Shown: positions 16,662 to 25,062 of the stretch, one piece after another
How the letters are laid out: each line of letters begins with the position of its first letter
Numbering within the stretch: position 1 is the first letter of the stretch
Assembly: GCA_964511405.1 (NCBI GenBank)
Contig: CAZEFK010000009.1
Span: forward strand, 1 to 54,526
Direction of reading: 5' to 3'
Source: CAZEFK01 sp964511405
GTDB taxonomy: Bacteria > Pseudomonadota > Alphaproteobacteria > Elsterales > Elsteraceae
DNA length: 54,526 bases
Position numbers and translations under genes: made by a program
Notes under the pieces: model-generated
What the model was told of the DNA's origin: nothing
What the model saw: only the letters and a program-made list of their open reading frames with translations
The model's database searches: none

Positions 16662-18358
16662 CCGGCACTCTATGGCCGGTCCGAACCGGCGCCCTGCGGC
16701 CGGTGCTGGCGGTCGGCGCGGCGCTGCTGGCGGCGTGGCCGATCCTCGACGGCACACCCTACGGGCTGCGGCTGGCCACCCTGGCCGGGATCTACACGCT
16801 GCTGACGCTCGGCTACCAGCTGGCCTACGGCCAGGCCGGCCTCCTGTCCTTGTGCCAGGCGGCGTTCTTCGGCCTCGGCGGCTACGTGGCGGCGCTGCTG
16901 GCGACGGATCTCGGCTGGGACGGGATCCTGACGCTGCCGGCCGCAATGCTGGCACCCGCCCTGCTGGCGGCCATCGCCGCGGGTCCGGTGCTGCGCTTGG
17001 GCAGCCATTATGTGGCGTTGGCGACGCTGGCGATCGCGCAGATCCTGCTGCTCGGCGCCGTCCAGTGGCAGGATCTGACCGGCGGGGCCAACGGCCTGGC
17101 CGGAATTCCGGCCCTGCGGCTGTTCGGCGGCCGGATCACCCCGGGGTGGCCGCTGCTGGCGACGGTGTGGGCCGCGGCCGCGGGCAGTCTGGCCATCCTG
17201 GCGTGGCTGCTCGGCGGGCGGATCGCGGCCCAGGCGGCGCTGCTGCGGACGGCACCCCTGGCTGCCGCCGCCATCGGCGTGCCGGGTCGGCGGCTGCGGG
17301 CCCGGCTGTTCATCGGCAGCGCCGGCCTCGCCGGGCTGGCCGGGGCCTTCTACGCCCACGCCCAGCGCGTCGTCTCGCCCGATGCCCTGAGCTTCCCGAC
17401 CATGGTCGCGTGCCTGACCATGACCGTGCTGGGCGGGCGCGGACGGCTGGCCGGCGCGCCGGCCGGGGCCCTGGTGGTGGTGCTGTTGCCCGAGCTGCTG
17501 CGCGGGCTCGAAGGCTGGGCGACGCCGGCCTTCGCCGCGCTGCTGCTGACCGCGGTCCTGGCCGCGCCCGACGGCATCGTGGGGCGCCTGGCGGCCTGGC
17601 TGCCGGAGCCGCCGCCGCGGCTGCCGGCGGCGGCCGACTGGCGCCCGGACTGCCGGCCGGCGGCCCTGGCGGTGCGCGGATTGGCCAAGCGTTTTGGCGG
17701 CGTGGTCGCGCTCGCCGGCGTCGACCTCGACATCGCCGCCGGCGAGCGGATCGGGCTGATCGGCGCAAATGGCTCGGGCAAGACGACGCTGGCCAACCTG
17801 ATCAGCGGCTTCGAGGCCGCCGACGCCGGTGCGATCCGACTGGGCGCGTGCGACCTCGGCCGGCTGCCGGTGTCCCGGCGGGCGCGCGCCGGGGTCGGGC
17901 GCACCTTCCAGACGGCGGCGCTGGTGGCGGAGCAGAGCGCCGTCGACGCGGTCGCCATGGCCCGACCCGGGGCCTGGCTGGCGGCGCGTGCGGTGGCCCT
18001 GGCGGCGTTGGGGGCGGTCGGGGCCGGCGACCTCGCCGGACGGCTGGTCGCCAGCCTGGCACCGGCCGAGCGGCGCCGGGTCGAGATCGCCCGGGCCCTG
18101 GCGCTGGAGCCGTCGCTGCTGATCCTGGACGAGCCGGCGGCCGGCCTCGGCCCCGACGCCGCGGCCGAGTTGGCCCGGTACCTGGTGGCCCTGCCGCCGA
18201 CGCTGTCGCTGCTGGTCATCGAGCACGACTTGGCGTTCCTGTCGGCCGTGGTCGACCGCCTGGTCTGCCTCGACGCCGGGGCGGTGGTGGCCGCCGGTCC
18301 GACCGCGTCGGTGCTGGCCGATCCGCAGGTGCGCCGCGGCTATCTGGGCGTGGCATGA
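16658..18358 (+). CDS. Fused branched-chain-type permease (LivM) and ATPase (LivG)
   Basis: A 566-residue two-domain protein. Residues about 1-310 are a LivM permease: LAYGQAGLLSLCQAAFFGLG, a RVVSPDALSFPTMVACLTM loop and VLGGRGRLAGAPAGALVVV. From about 330 an ATPase domain begins (LAVRGLAKRFGGVVALAGVD) with Walker A GANGSGKTT (about 369-377), Q-loop GRTFQTAALV, Walker B LLILDEPAAGLGPD and VIEHDLAFLSAVVDRLVCLD. The signature motif is degenerate: LAPAERRRVEIARAL instead of LSxGE/Q. The inter-motif helical subdomain is also shorter than in LivG. The start is a GTG in a GTGA overlap with the permease gene. Domain fusion of this pair occurs in some bacteria. Confidence 0.9.
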   Translation: MTGTLWPVRTGALRPVLAVGAALLAAWPILDGTPYGLRLATLAGIYTLLTLGYQLAYGQAGLLSLCQAAFFGLGGYVAALLATDLGWDGILTLPAAMLAPALLAAIAAGPVLRLGSHYVALATLAIAQILLLGAVQWQDLTGGANGLAGIPALRLFGGRITPGWPLLATVWAAAAGSLAILAWLLGGRIAAQAALLRTAPLAAAAIGVPGRRLRARLFIGSAGLAGLAGAFYAHAQRVVSPDALSFPTMVACLTMTVLGGRGRLAGAPAGALVVVLLPELLRGLEGWATPAFAALLLTAVLAAPDGIVGRLAAWLPEPPPRLPAAADWRPDCRPAALAVRGLAKRFGGVVALAGVDLDIAAGERIGLIGANGSGKTTLANLISGFEAADAGAIRLGACDLGRLPVSRRARAGVGRTFQTAALVAEQSAVDAVAMARPGAWLAARAVALAALGAVGAGDLAGRLVASLAPAERRRVEIARALALEPSLLILDEPAAGLGPDAAAELARYLVALPPTLSLLVIEHDLAFLSAVVDRLVCLDAGAVVAAGPTASVLADPQVRRGYLGVA

Positions 18359-18996
18359 CCGGGTTGGCCATCGCAGGGCTGACCGTGCGCTACGGCGCCG
18401 TCCAGGCCGTACAGGAGCTGACCCTGGCAGTGCCGTTCGGCACCGTCGTCGCGCTGATCGGGGGCAACGGTGCCGGCAAGAGCAGCGCCTTGGCCGCGAT
18501 GATGGGGCTGGTGCGCCATGTCGGCCGCGTGACGCTGGGCGATCGGGATTTGTCCGGTCTGGGCACGGCCGCCCGCGTGCGCGCCGGGCTTGCCTATGCC
18601 CCGGAAGGCCGGCGGCTGTTTCCAGGCCTGACCGTGGTCGAGACCCTGGCGGCGGCGAGCCGGCGCGGCCCCGCCGACCGCCGCGCCCGGATCGACGCCA
18701 TGCTCGCCCGCTTTCCGGACTTGGCCCGGCGCCGCACCGCCCGGGCCTGGGCGCTGTCGGGCGGGCAGCAGCAGCTCTTGTCGCTGGCCCGGGCGCTGAT
18801 GACCGAGCCCAAGGCGCTGCTGCTGGACGAGCCGCTGCAGGGCCTGAGCCCGGCGATGGGCGAGCGGGTCGCGGCCACGGTCGCCGAGATCACTGCCGCT
18901 GGCATCGCGGTGCTGGTCGCCGAGCCGGCACCCGGGCCGTGGCCGGTCGCGACGCGCTGGGCCATGGCCGGCGGGATCGCCGCGCCGCAGGCGTGA
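18355..18996 (+). CDS. Branched-chain-type ABC transporter ATPase, LivF family, short C-terminus
   Basis: A 213-residue ATPase, the second nucleotide-binding subunit of the importer. Walker A is GGNGAGKSS (about 37-45), the LivF-specific AYAPEGRRLFPGLTVVE follows, then an intact signature WALSGGQQQLLSLARALM and Walker B ALLLDEPLQGLSPAMGE. The end is abnormal: after VAVLVAEP-like IAVLVAEPAPGPWP the usual VEQN segment and the 20-25 residues of the terminal strand and helix are missing, and the protein stops at GGIAAPQA. The ATG overlaps the previous stop (ATGA, 18355-18358). Either a natural short variant or a C-terminal frameshift; the upstream open frame is only a continuation of the same phase through livMG. 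Confidence 0.85.
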   Translation: MTGLAIAGLTVRYGAVQAVQELTLAVPFGTVVALIGGNGAGKSSALAAMMGLVRHVGRVTLGDRDLSGLGTAARVRAGLAYAPEGRRLFPGLTVVETLAAASRRGPADRRARIDAMLARFPDLARRRTARAWALSGGQQQLLSLARALMTEPKALLLDEPLQGLSPAMGERVAATVAEITAAGIAVLVAEPAPGPWPVATRWAMAGGIAAPQA

Positions 18997-19064
18997 CGGG
19001 CCGCCTGTGGCAACCGCGGCGGGGCTTCCGTAGACTTGTGCCGAACCTTCGAGGGGACTCCCGA

Positions 19065-19907
19065 ATGTGCCGGATTGCCAAGGCCGCCGTCATCGCGGCC
19101 GGGGTCGCCGCGATGCTGGTCCTGTCCGACCCTGTGTCGGCGCAGGACATCGGCAAGGCGGTCAAGGTCGTCAACCTGGTCTACCGCAACGGCCTGAGCA
19201 ATCGGCTGCAGGCCAACGGCAGTGTCGGCTACAACGAGCAGATCTCGACCAAGAAGGACAGCGCCACCCAGCTCGCCTTCGTCGACGGCAGCACGCTCTC
19301 GATCGGCGCCGATGCCGACGTGCTGCTGGACAACATGGTGTTCAATCCCAGCGGCCAGGTCCTGGGCGGGGTCGCGCGTGTCACGGCCGGGGTCCTGCGC
19401 TTCGCCGGCGGCCCCGGGCGCAAGAACCTGAGCTTTGAGACACCGAGCGCGACCATCGGCATCCGCGGCACCCAGTTCAACCTGGTCGTGTCGTCCGGCA
19501 GCACCGAGATCGAAGTCACCGAAGGGGTGGTGCAGATCACCGCCGGCGGCATCACCACCGCCCTGCCGGCGCCGCTTTATGCCGTGATCCGGCAGGGTGG
19601 CGGCGCGGTCCAGGGCCCGGTGCCCGCCAGCTTCCGGCAGCAGATCGTCGGCGTCGACCGCATGCTCGGCCTGCAGGCCGCCGTCGCGCCGCCACCGGCG
19701 GCCGTGACCGCGGACAGCGAGACGGTGTCGCAGGGCGGGCGACTCCTGGGCCGTCTGTTGCATCGGCCCGACGGCCGGATCGACGCGCTGGACAGCTCCG
19801 AGCATCTGCGCGGCCGCTATGACCCGGCCCGCAATGTCACGGTCGACCAGGTCGGGCGCGTGATCGGCCAGGGCGACCTGACACGGGCGCTGCTCGGCGC
19901 GCGTTAA
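19065..19907 (+). CDS. Exported FecR-domain protein
   Basis: A 280-residue protein with a clear signal peptide (MCRIAKAAVIAAGVAAMLVL, cleavage after VSA). The mature part is a FecR domain: KVVNLVYRNGLSNRLQANG, then DSATQLAFVDGSTLSIGADAD and the signature SFETPSATIGIRGTQFNLVV, followed by GSTEIEVTEGVVQITAGG. The family includes FecR sensors, but this one has no anti-sigma or transmembrane part, so it is probably a soluble periplasmic or outer-envelope protein of unknown function. GAGGGG stands 8 bp before the ATG. It follows the ABC operon by 68 bp without an evident functional tie. Confidence 0.85.
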   Translation: MCRIAKAAVIAAGVAAMLVLSDPVSAQDIGKAVKVVNLVYRNGLSNRLQANGSVGYNEQISTKKDSATQLAFVDGSTLSIGADADVLLDNMVFNPSGQVLGGVARVTAGVLRFAGGPGRKNLSFETPSATIGIRGTQFNLVVSSGSTEIEVTEGVVQITAGGITTALPAPLYAVIRQGGGAVQGPVPASFRQQIVGVDRMLGLQAAVAPPPAAVTADSETVSQGGRLLGRLLHRPDGRIDALDSSEHLRGRYDPARNVTVDQVGRVIGQGDLTRALLGAR

Positions 19908-19974
19908 TGCGCCAACGGGGCCGGGGCTGCGCTATCATGCGTGGTGCTGCCCGTGATCCCGGAGGCGTTCCCGC

Positions 19975-20346
19975 ATGACCAGCGCAATCCTGGGCATCGA
20001 CCACATCCAATTGGCGATTCCCGTCGGCGGCGAGGCCGCGGCCCGCCGGTTCTACGCCGGCGTGCTGGGCCTGACCGAGGTCGAGAAACCGCCGGAGCTG
20101 GCCGGGCGCGGCGGCGCCTGGTTCGAAGCCGGCGCCATCCGCCTGCATCTTGGCGTGGAGCACGAATTCCATCCGGCCCGCAAGGCCCATCCGGCGTTCG
20201 ACGTCGCCGGGCTCGCCGAGATCGTCGCGCGCGCCCGCGCTGCCGGCTATTTCGCCGAGGAGGACGAGATGCTCCCCGATGTCCGCCGCGCCTTCCTGGC
20301 CGACCCGTTCGGCAACCGCATCGAGCTGATCGAAGCGACGCGCTGA
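19975..20346 (+). CDS. VOC-superfamily (glyoxalase-like) protein
   Basis: A 123-residue single VOC domain. ILGIDHIQLAIPVGGEAAAR is the first beta-alpha unit with the metal-binding His, RRFYAGVLGLTEVEKP the second, and the C-terminal DVRRAFLADPFGNRIELIEA ends in the family DPxGNRIE motif with a likely metal-binding Glu. GGAGG lies 9 bp before the ATG. Small VOC proteins include dioxygenases, glyoxalases and resistance proteins; the reaction here is not predictable. It is convergent with the hyf-associated GNAT gene. Confidence 0.85.
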   Translation: MTSAILGIDHIQLAIPVGGEAAARRFYAGVLGLTEVEKPPELAGRGGAWFEAGAIRLHLGVEHEFHPARKAHPAFDVAGLAEIVARARAAGYFAEEDEMLPDVRRAFLADPFGNRIELIEATR

Positions 20347-20359
20347 CGCGGGCCGAAAT

Positions 20360-20968
20360 CTAGCCCTCGATCAGCGGCACGTGGGGAGCGGCGTTGCGGG
20401 GCAGCAGACCGCTGAGCCGGGGATCGGGCTCGACCTCGATCGCGGTGGCGTAGGGGGCGAAGCCCGAGCGGATATAGAACGGCAACGCCGCCTGCGAGTC
20501 GGCGGTGCAGGTGTGGACCCAGAACCGGCCGATCGGCCGCGACCAGGCCTTGTCGATTGCGGCCGCCATCAGGTAGCGCCCCAGCCCCTGGCCGACCGCC
20601 TCGGGAACCAGCCCGAAATAGGCGAGCTCGCACTCGCCGGGATGCCGGAAGTCCAGCTCCAGCAGTCCGGCGAACTGGCCGGCACGACGCAGCACGTGGA
20701 CCTCGACCAGCGGGTCGTGGAGGATCGCGCGCAAGGCGTCGTCGGACAGCCGCAGACGCGAGATCCACAGCCAGTCGCCGCCGACCGCCCGGAACCAGTC
20801 GCGGTACCCGGTCAGCGCGGGGGCCGGGCAATGCTCCAGCGTGACGCCTGGTTCGGCCGTCGGCACCGGCCGGACCGGTGGCCGCGCTCGCATCTCCAGA
20901 TAAGTCACCACCGAGGCCAGGTGGCCGGCGGGAACCGGCCAGGCGCCGGGGGGGAGCGGACTGGTCAT
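20360..20968 (-). CDS. GNAT-family N-acetyltransferase at the end of the hyf-like operon
   Basis: 202 residues. The GNAT core is recognised by FAGLLELDFRHPGECELAYF, the acetyl-CoA loop VPEAVGQGLGRYLMAAAID (QGxGxxL) and TADSQAALPFYIRSGFAPY. The N-terminal quarter (VTYLEMRARPPVRPVP, then GDWLWISRLRLSDDALRAIL) resembles a plain acetyltransferase group seen in proteobacteria. Its ATG overlaps the stop of hyfI by 4 bp (ATGA at 20965-20968), so it is translated with the membrane complex genes. Its acceptor could be a subunit of that complex or merely a metabolite; the sequence does not decide. Confidence 0.85.
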   Translation of the reverse strand: MTSPLPPGAWPVPAGHLASVVTYLEMRARPPVRPVPTAEPGVTLEHCPAPALTGYRDWFRAVGGDWLWISRLRLSDDALRAILHDPLVEVHVLRRAGQFAGLLELDFRHPGECELAYFGLVPEAVGQGLGRYLMAAAIDKAWSRPIGRFWVHTCTADSQAALPFYIRSGFAPYATAIEVEPDPRLSGLLPRNAAPHVPLIEG

Positions 20969-21480
20969 GGGGTATCGGCCGTTTCGAGCAGCGCCAGCAG
21001 CCCGGCCAGCAGCTTCGTGGGGGAGGGCGGGCAGCCTGCGATGTGCAGGTCGACCGGCAGCACCGCGGCGACCCCGCCCGCCACCACCGGGCTGGCGGCG
21101 AAGCAACCGCCGTCGGCGGCGCAGGCGCCCGAGGCGATCACCCATTTCGGCGCCGGCATCGCGGCATAGGTCCGGCGCAGCGCCTCGGCCATGTTGGCGG
21201 TGACCGGTCCGGTCGCCAGCAGCACGTCGGCGTGGCGCGGCGAGGCCGCGAATTTGATGCCGAACCGTTCCAGGTCGTAATAGGGGTTCGACAGCGCGTG
21301 GATCTCCAGTTCGCAGGCGTTGCAGCTGCCGGCGTCGACATGGCGGATGGTCAGCGCCCGGCCGAGCCGCGCGCGATAGCCGGTTGCGACCGCCTTGGCC
21401 AGCTCGTCCCGGCCCACGGGTTCGGGCGCCCGGACGGCGACGGGACGGCTCAGCAGATTGCGCGCGATCAGCCGCCACAT
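20965..21480 (-). CDS. HyfI/NuoB-like small subunit with one [4Fe-4S] site
   Basis: A 171-residue homologue of HycG/HyfI and of NuoB. Four cysteines that could hold one [4Fe-4S] cluster are present: Cys53 and Cys56 in AGSCNACELEIHAL, Cys120 in IASGACAADGGCF and Cys150 in IAGCPPSPTKLL. NPYYDLERFGIKFAASPRHAD and LLATGPVTANMAEAL are family regions. It would be the peripheral small subunit that passes electrons near the membrane. It starts 3 bp after the large subunit's stop (21484) and overlaps the GNAT gene. With no NiFe site in its partner, its redox partner is unclear. Confidence 0.9.
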   Translation of the reverse strand: MWRLIARNLLSRPVAVRAPEPVGRDELAKAVATGYRARLGRALTIRHVDAGSCNACELEIHALSNPYYDLERFGIKFAASPRHADVLLATGPVTANMAEALRRTYAAMPAPKWVIASGACAADGGCFAASPVVAGGVAAVLPVDLHIAGCPPSPTKLLAGLLALLETADTP

Positions 21481-21483
21481 CGG

Positions 21484-22965
21484 CTACAGGTCCACGCCCG
21501 AATAGGACCCGTTGATGCTTTTGTTGATCAGCGGGAAGTCAGCTACGATGTTGCCCTCGATCGCGGCCTCGATCAACGGCCAGTGGAACCAGGATGGGTC
21601 GCGGTGGTGGGCGCGGGCGACCGTCCCGTCGGGGGCCAGCCGCACCCAGGCCAGCACGTCGCCGCGGAAGCCCTCGACCAGGCCGACGCCCTCGCCGGTT
21701 CCGGCCGCCGCCAGCGGCACCCGCACCGGGCCGTCCGGCAGCTCGGCCAGCAGGGCGCCGACCAGCGCCAGGCTGTGGCCGATCTCGGCCAGGCGCACCA
21801 GCACCCGGGCATGGACGTCGCCCTCCGTGCGCACGGCCAGCGGCGGCGGCAGGACGTCATAGGGCGGCAGCCCACAGTGCCGCGCATCGAAGCCACGGTC
21901 GCTGGCGCGGCCGACATAACCGCCCGCGGCGAAACGCCGCGCCAGTCCGGCGCCGATGATGCCGGTGCCGATGGTCCGGTCGAGCAGCGACGGCTTGGTC
22001 TCGTAGACCCGGCGGAAGTTGAGCAGGGCGGCCTCCAGGGCGGGCCGCAGCGCCGCGATCGCCTGGACGCCGGCAGGATCCAGATCGATCGCCAGGCCCC
22101 CGGGCACGACCGTATCCATCATCAGGCGATGGCCGACCAGCGCCTCGCACAGCCGCAGCACCTGCTCGCGGCAGCGTCCGCCTTCCATGTGCAGCAGCGG
22201 GAAGGCGCAGTCATTGGCGATGGCGCCGGCATCGTTGAAGTGGTTGGCGACGCGCTCCAGCTCCAGCAGCACGGCGCGCAGCACCACGGCGCGCGGCGGC
22301 ACGGCGGTGCCGGTCGCCTGTTCGACGGCCTGGGCGAAGGCCCAGCCATGGGCGACCGTGCTGTCGCCCGAGATCCGCGCCGCTAGCCGGGCCGCCGCCT
22401 CAGGCGCCTGGCCTGCCATCAGCGCCTCGGTGCCCTTGTGGGTGTAGCCGAGCCGCGCCTCCAGCCGGACGACGGTCTCGCCCTGGGCGTGGAAGCGGAA
22501 ATGTCCGGGCTCGATGGTGCCGGCGTGGACCGGCCCGACCGGGATCTGATGGAGATCCCGTCCCTCCACCGGCAGGATCGGATAACGCTGGGTCGCGATC
22601 AGCCGGCTGTGCGGCCAGGCGCCGTGGTCGAGCCACGGGCGGCGGTCGGGGCCGTCGGTGCTGATCAGGCCGTGGAGGTCGGCGATCGTCCGCTCCAGCC
22701 GGATGGCGCTGGGCCGGACATGGCCGAGGCTGGCGAAGCCGCCGTCGGCGCACGCATGGCTGGCGAGCGCGAAGCGGCCGTCTGCGGGGTCGCGCAGGGC
22801 GGCGTGCAGGGTCTGGCCATCGGCCCACAGCCCGGTCAGCTCCCAGTCCTGATGGCGCAGCGCCTCGACCAGCGCCGCCCAGCCGGCGCCGTCGAGCCGA
22901 TGCCGCGGCCACGGCGTGCGGGCCGCCAGCGGCGCCGCGGCCAGCCAGTCGACCAGGCCGGTCAT
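21484..22965 (-). CDS. HyfG/HycE-like large subunit (NuoC-NuoD fusion) without NiFe cysteines
   Basis: A 493-residue protein: a NuoC-like N-terminal part (1-130) and a NuoD/hydrogenase-large-subunit-like part (140-493; QIPVGPVHAGTIEPGHFRFH, YTHKGTEALMAG, LERVANHFNDAGAIANDC). In real group 4 hydrogenases the first CxxC lies where this sequence has ARISGDSTVAHG (196-207), and the second where it has the complex-I-like ending DFPLINKSINGSYSGVDL (476-493). Neither cysteine pair exists, so it cannot bind nickel-iron in the usual way. This places it among energy-converting-hydrogenase-related (Ehr) proteins. ATG 22965 overlaps the hyfF stop by 4 bp; the frame stays open upstream through hyfF but that is not coding. 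Confidence 0.9.
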   Translation of the reverse strand: MTGLVDWLAAAPLAARTPWPRHRLDGAGWAALVEALRHQDWELTGLWADGQTLHAALRDPADGRFALASHACADGGFASLGHVRPSAIRLERTIADLHGLISTDGPDRRPWLDHGAWPHSRLIATQRYPILPVEGRDLHQIPVGPVHAGTIEPGHFRFHAQGETVVRLEARLGYTHKGTEALMAGQAPEAAARLAARISGDSTVAHGWAFAQAVEQATGTAVPPRAVVLRAVLLELERVANHFNDAGAIANDCAFPLLHMEGGRCREQVLRLCEALVGHRLMMDTVVPGGLAIDLDPAGVQAIAALRPALEAALLNFRRVYETKPSLLDRTIGTGIIGAGLARRFAAGGYVGRASDRGFDARHCGLPPYDVLPPPLAVRTEGDVHARVLVRLAEIGHSLALVGALLAELPDGPVRVPLAAAGTGEGVGLVEGFRGDVLAWVRLAPDGTVARAHHRDPSWFHWPLIEAAIEGNIVADFPLINKSINGSYSGVDL

Positions 22966-24398
22966 CCCAGCAGCCTCGCCACCGTCTGGAAGTAATCGGC
23001 CAGGGCGTGGGGGAACGCGACGCCGGCGATCAGGACCAGGCCCAGATGCAGGTATAGCGGCACCGTGGTGCTGGCCGGCACCACCAGGGTGTCGGACCGG
23101 GTCGGCGGTCCGAAGGCGATCGCCTGCAGCCGCAGGACCAGCGCCGCCAGCGCCACCAGCAGCCCGATGCCCAGCGGCACCGCCAGCAGCGGCTGGACCG
23201 GGATGGCTGCGGTCACGACCAGGAACTCCGACAGAAACAGGCCGAACGGCGGCAGGCCGGCGATCGCCAGCACGGCCAGAACGAAGCCCCAGCCGAGCAC
23301 CGGGTGGCTGGCGGTCAGGCCGCTGAGTTCGGCCATCTTCTGGGTGCCCTTCACTTGGGCGATGCGGCCGACCGAGAAGAAGATCGCCGACTTGGTCAGG
23401 CTGTGCATGGCCATGTGGACCAGGCCGGCGAAGCTGGCGAGCGGGCCGCCGAGGCCGAAGGCGAACACCGTGATGCCCATGTGCTCGATCGAGGAATAGG
23501 CGAAGAAGCGCTTGATGTCGCGCCGCCGGTACAGCATCAGCCCGGCGAACAGCAGCGAGCCCAGCCCCAGGCCGATCATCAGCGGCCCGGGCGCCAGCGC
23601 ATGGCCGTTGGCGGTCAGCAGCATCTTGAAGCGCAGCAGGGCATAGAGGGCGACATTGAGCAGCAGCCCGGACAGCACCGCCGAGATCGGCGTCGGGCCC
23701 TCGGCATGGGCGTCGGGCAGCCAGGCGTGCAGCGGCGCCAGGCCGACCTTGGTGCCGTAGCCGACCAACAGGAACACGAAGCCGAGGTTGAGCACATCGG
23801 CGGCCATGCGGCCGGCCTGGGCGTGCAGGTTGGTCCAGGCCAGCGCCGCCAGCCCGTCGCCGAGCTGGGCGGCGCCGGCCAGATAGACCACGACGGTCCC
23901 GAACAGGGCCAGCGCGATGCCGACCGAGCCCAGGATGAAGTATTTCCAGGCGGCCTCGATCGCCTCGCGGGTGCGGTAGAGGCTGACCATCAGCACCGTG
24001 ATCAGGGTCGCGGCCTCGACCGCAATCCAGATGAGACCCAGATTGTTGGCCACCAGGGCCAGCAGCATCGCTGCGGTCAGCAGCTGGTACATGGCGTGGT
24101 AGATTCGTAGCGCCAGCGGGCTCAGGCGTTGGATCGCGACTTCGTGGCCGACATAGCCGGCGCTGAACACCGCCGTGGTCGCCGCGACCAGGGCGGTCAG
24201 CACGGCGAAGTAGCCGTTGAAGTCGTCGATGAAGAACAGGGGCGTGGTCGGCGGCGGCGCGAGCAGCAGCAGCACCGCCAGCCCGGCGGTGGCGACCGAG
24301 GCGGCGGCGTTGGCGACCGCGCCGATCCGCCAGTCGCCGACACAAGCCAGGACCACGGCCACGGCGGTCGGCAGGATGACCAGGAGCGCCGGCGACAT
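22962..24398 (-). CDS. HyfF-like antiporter subunit (Mrp/NuoN family)
   Basis: A 478-residue membrane protein with about 14 hydrophobic segments, homologous to HyfF and the proton-pumping subunits of complex I. Residues thought to carry protons are kept: Glu in LGLIWIAVEAATLITVLM and Lys in VGYGTKVGLAPLHAWLP, followed by DAHAEGPTPISAVLSG. The region KRFFAYSSIEHMGITVFAFG also matches. A His/Lys-rich segment VHMAMHSLTKSAIFFSVGRI lies in the second half. Start ATG 24398 (MSPALLVILPTAVAVV) shares one base with the hyfE stop; the stop overlaps the next ATG. It would translocate protons or sodium in the membrane complex. Confidence 0.9.
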   Translation of the reverse strand: MSPALLVILPTAVAVVLACVGDWRIGAVANAAASVATAGLAVLLLLAPPPTTPLFFIDDFNGYFAVLTALVAATTAVFSAGYVGHEVAIQRLSPLALRIYHAMYQLLTAAMLLALVANNLGLIWIAVEAATLITVLMVSLYRTREAIEAAWKYFILGSVGIALALFGTVVVYLAGAAQLGDGLAALAWTNLHAQAGRMAADVLNLGFVFLLVGYGTKVGLAPLHAWLPDAHAEGPTPISAVLSGLLLNVALYALLRFKMLLTANGHALAPGPLMIGLGLGSLLFAGLMLYRRRDIKRFFAYSSIEHMGITVFAFGLGGPLASFAGLVHMAMHSLTKSAIFFSVGRIAQVKGTQKMAELSGLTASHPVLGWGFVLAVLAIAGLPPFGLFLSEFLVVTAAIPVQPLLAVPLGIGLLVALAALVLRLQAIAFGPPTRSDTLVVPASTTVPLYLHLGLVLIAGVAFPHALADYFQTVARLLG

Positions 24399-25060
24399 CA
24401 CTCGCCCTCGCCGCGGAAGCGCTCGAGCCGGGACAGGTCCAGCGAGTCGAAGCGCTCGCGGATCCGGAAGAAGAACAGCCCGAACAAGGTGACGGCGATC
24501 AGCACCAGGAACGCGACCCCGACCTCGACCACCAGCGGCATGCCGCGCACGCCGATGGCCGCCAGGCTGACGCCGTTCTCCAAGGCCATGAAGCCCATGA
24601 CCTGGCTGATCGCGTTGCGCCGCGTCACCATCACCAGGAGGCCCAGCAGCACCACCGACAGGGCGACGGCCAGGTGCTCGCGCACCAGCCCGCCGGCGGT
24701 CGCCTCGACCGGGCGCACCAGCAGCACGGCCAGCGCCACCAGGCCGACGCCGGCCAGCATGGTGAAGCCGACCCCAAGGGCGGTCTCGACGGTGTCCCGG
24801 GCATCCAGGCGCCGGATCAGCCAATAGAGGCCGATCGGAATCGCGGTGGCCTTGAGGCTCCAGGTGACCAGGGCGGTGATGATCAGCTCGGGCTTGCCGT
24901 AGCTGACGGCCGCCCACGCCGCCGCACCGCCGACCGCCGCGGCCTGGATCGCATAGACGTTGATCATGCCGTGCAGCCGGCGCTGATAGAGGAGGGCGAA
25001 GCCGGCCAGCAGGGCGGTCGCCACGATCAGATGGGCGATGGCATAGGACAGGGTCGCCAT
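24398..25060 (-). CDS. HyfE-like membrane subunit (NuoK-like)
   Basis: A 220-residue membrane protein with six to seven hydrophobic segments. ALLYQRRLHGMINVYAIQAA is the characteristic N-terminal part of HyfE, and the C-terminal half RRNAISQVMGFMALENGVSL contains the NuoK-type membrane glutamate. It ends with the charged tail RIRERFDSLDLSRLERF. Start ATG 25060 (MATLSYAIAHLIVATAL) lies 2 bp after the hyfC stop. It contributes to the ion path of the complex together with the HyfB and HyfF antiporter-like subunits. Confidence 0.88.
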   Translation of the reverse strand: MATLSYAIAHLIVATALLAGFALLYQRRLHGMINVYAIQAAAVGGAAAWAAVSYGKPELIITALVTWSLKATAIPIGLYWLIRRLDARDTVETALGVGFTMLAGVGLVALAVLLVRPVEATAGGLVREHLAVALSVVLLGLLVMVTRRNAISQVMGFMALENGVSLAAIGVRGMPLVVEVGVAFLVLIAVTLFGLFFFRIRERFDSLDLSRLERFRGEGE

Positions 25061-25062
25061 CG

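Noticed and set aside
16672..18996. Very long open frame ending as LivF, suggesting a giant fusion
   Set aside because: The part before 18355 is the livMG gene out of frame; the LivF start at 18355 overlaps the livMG stop in the usual ATGA form.
21484..24345. Continuous open frame joining hyfG with most of hyfF
   Set aside because: The upstream part is hyfF read in the wrong frame (Arg/Ala/Gly-rich); hyfF itself is a perfect membrane subunit in another frame, and the hyfG start overlaps its stop by 4 bp.
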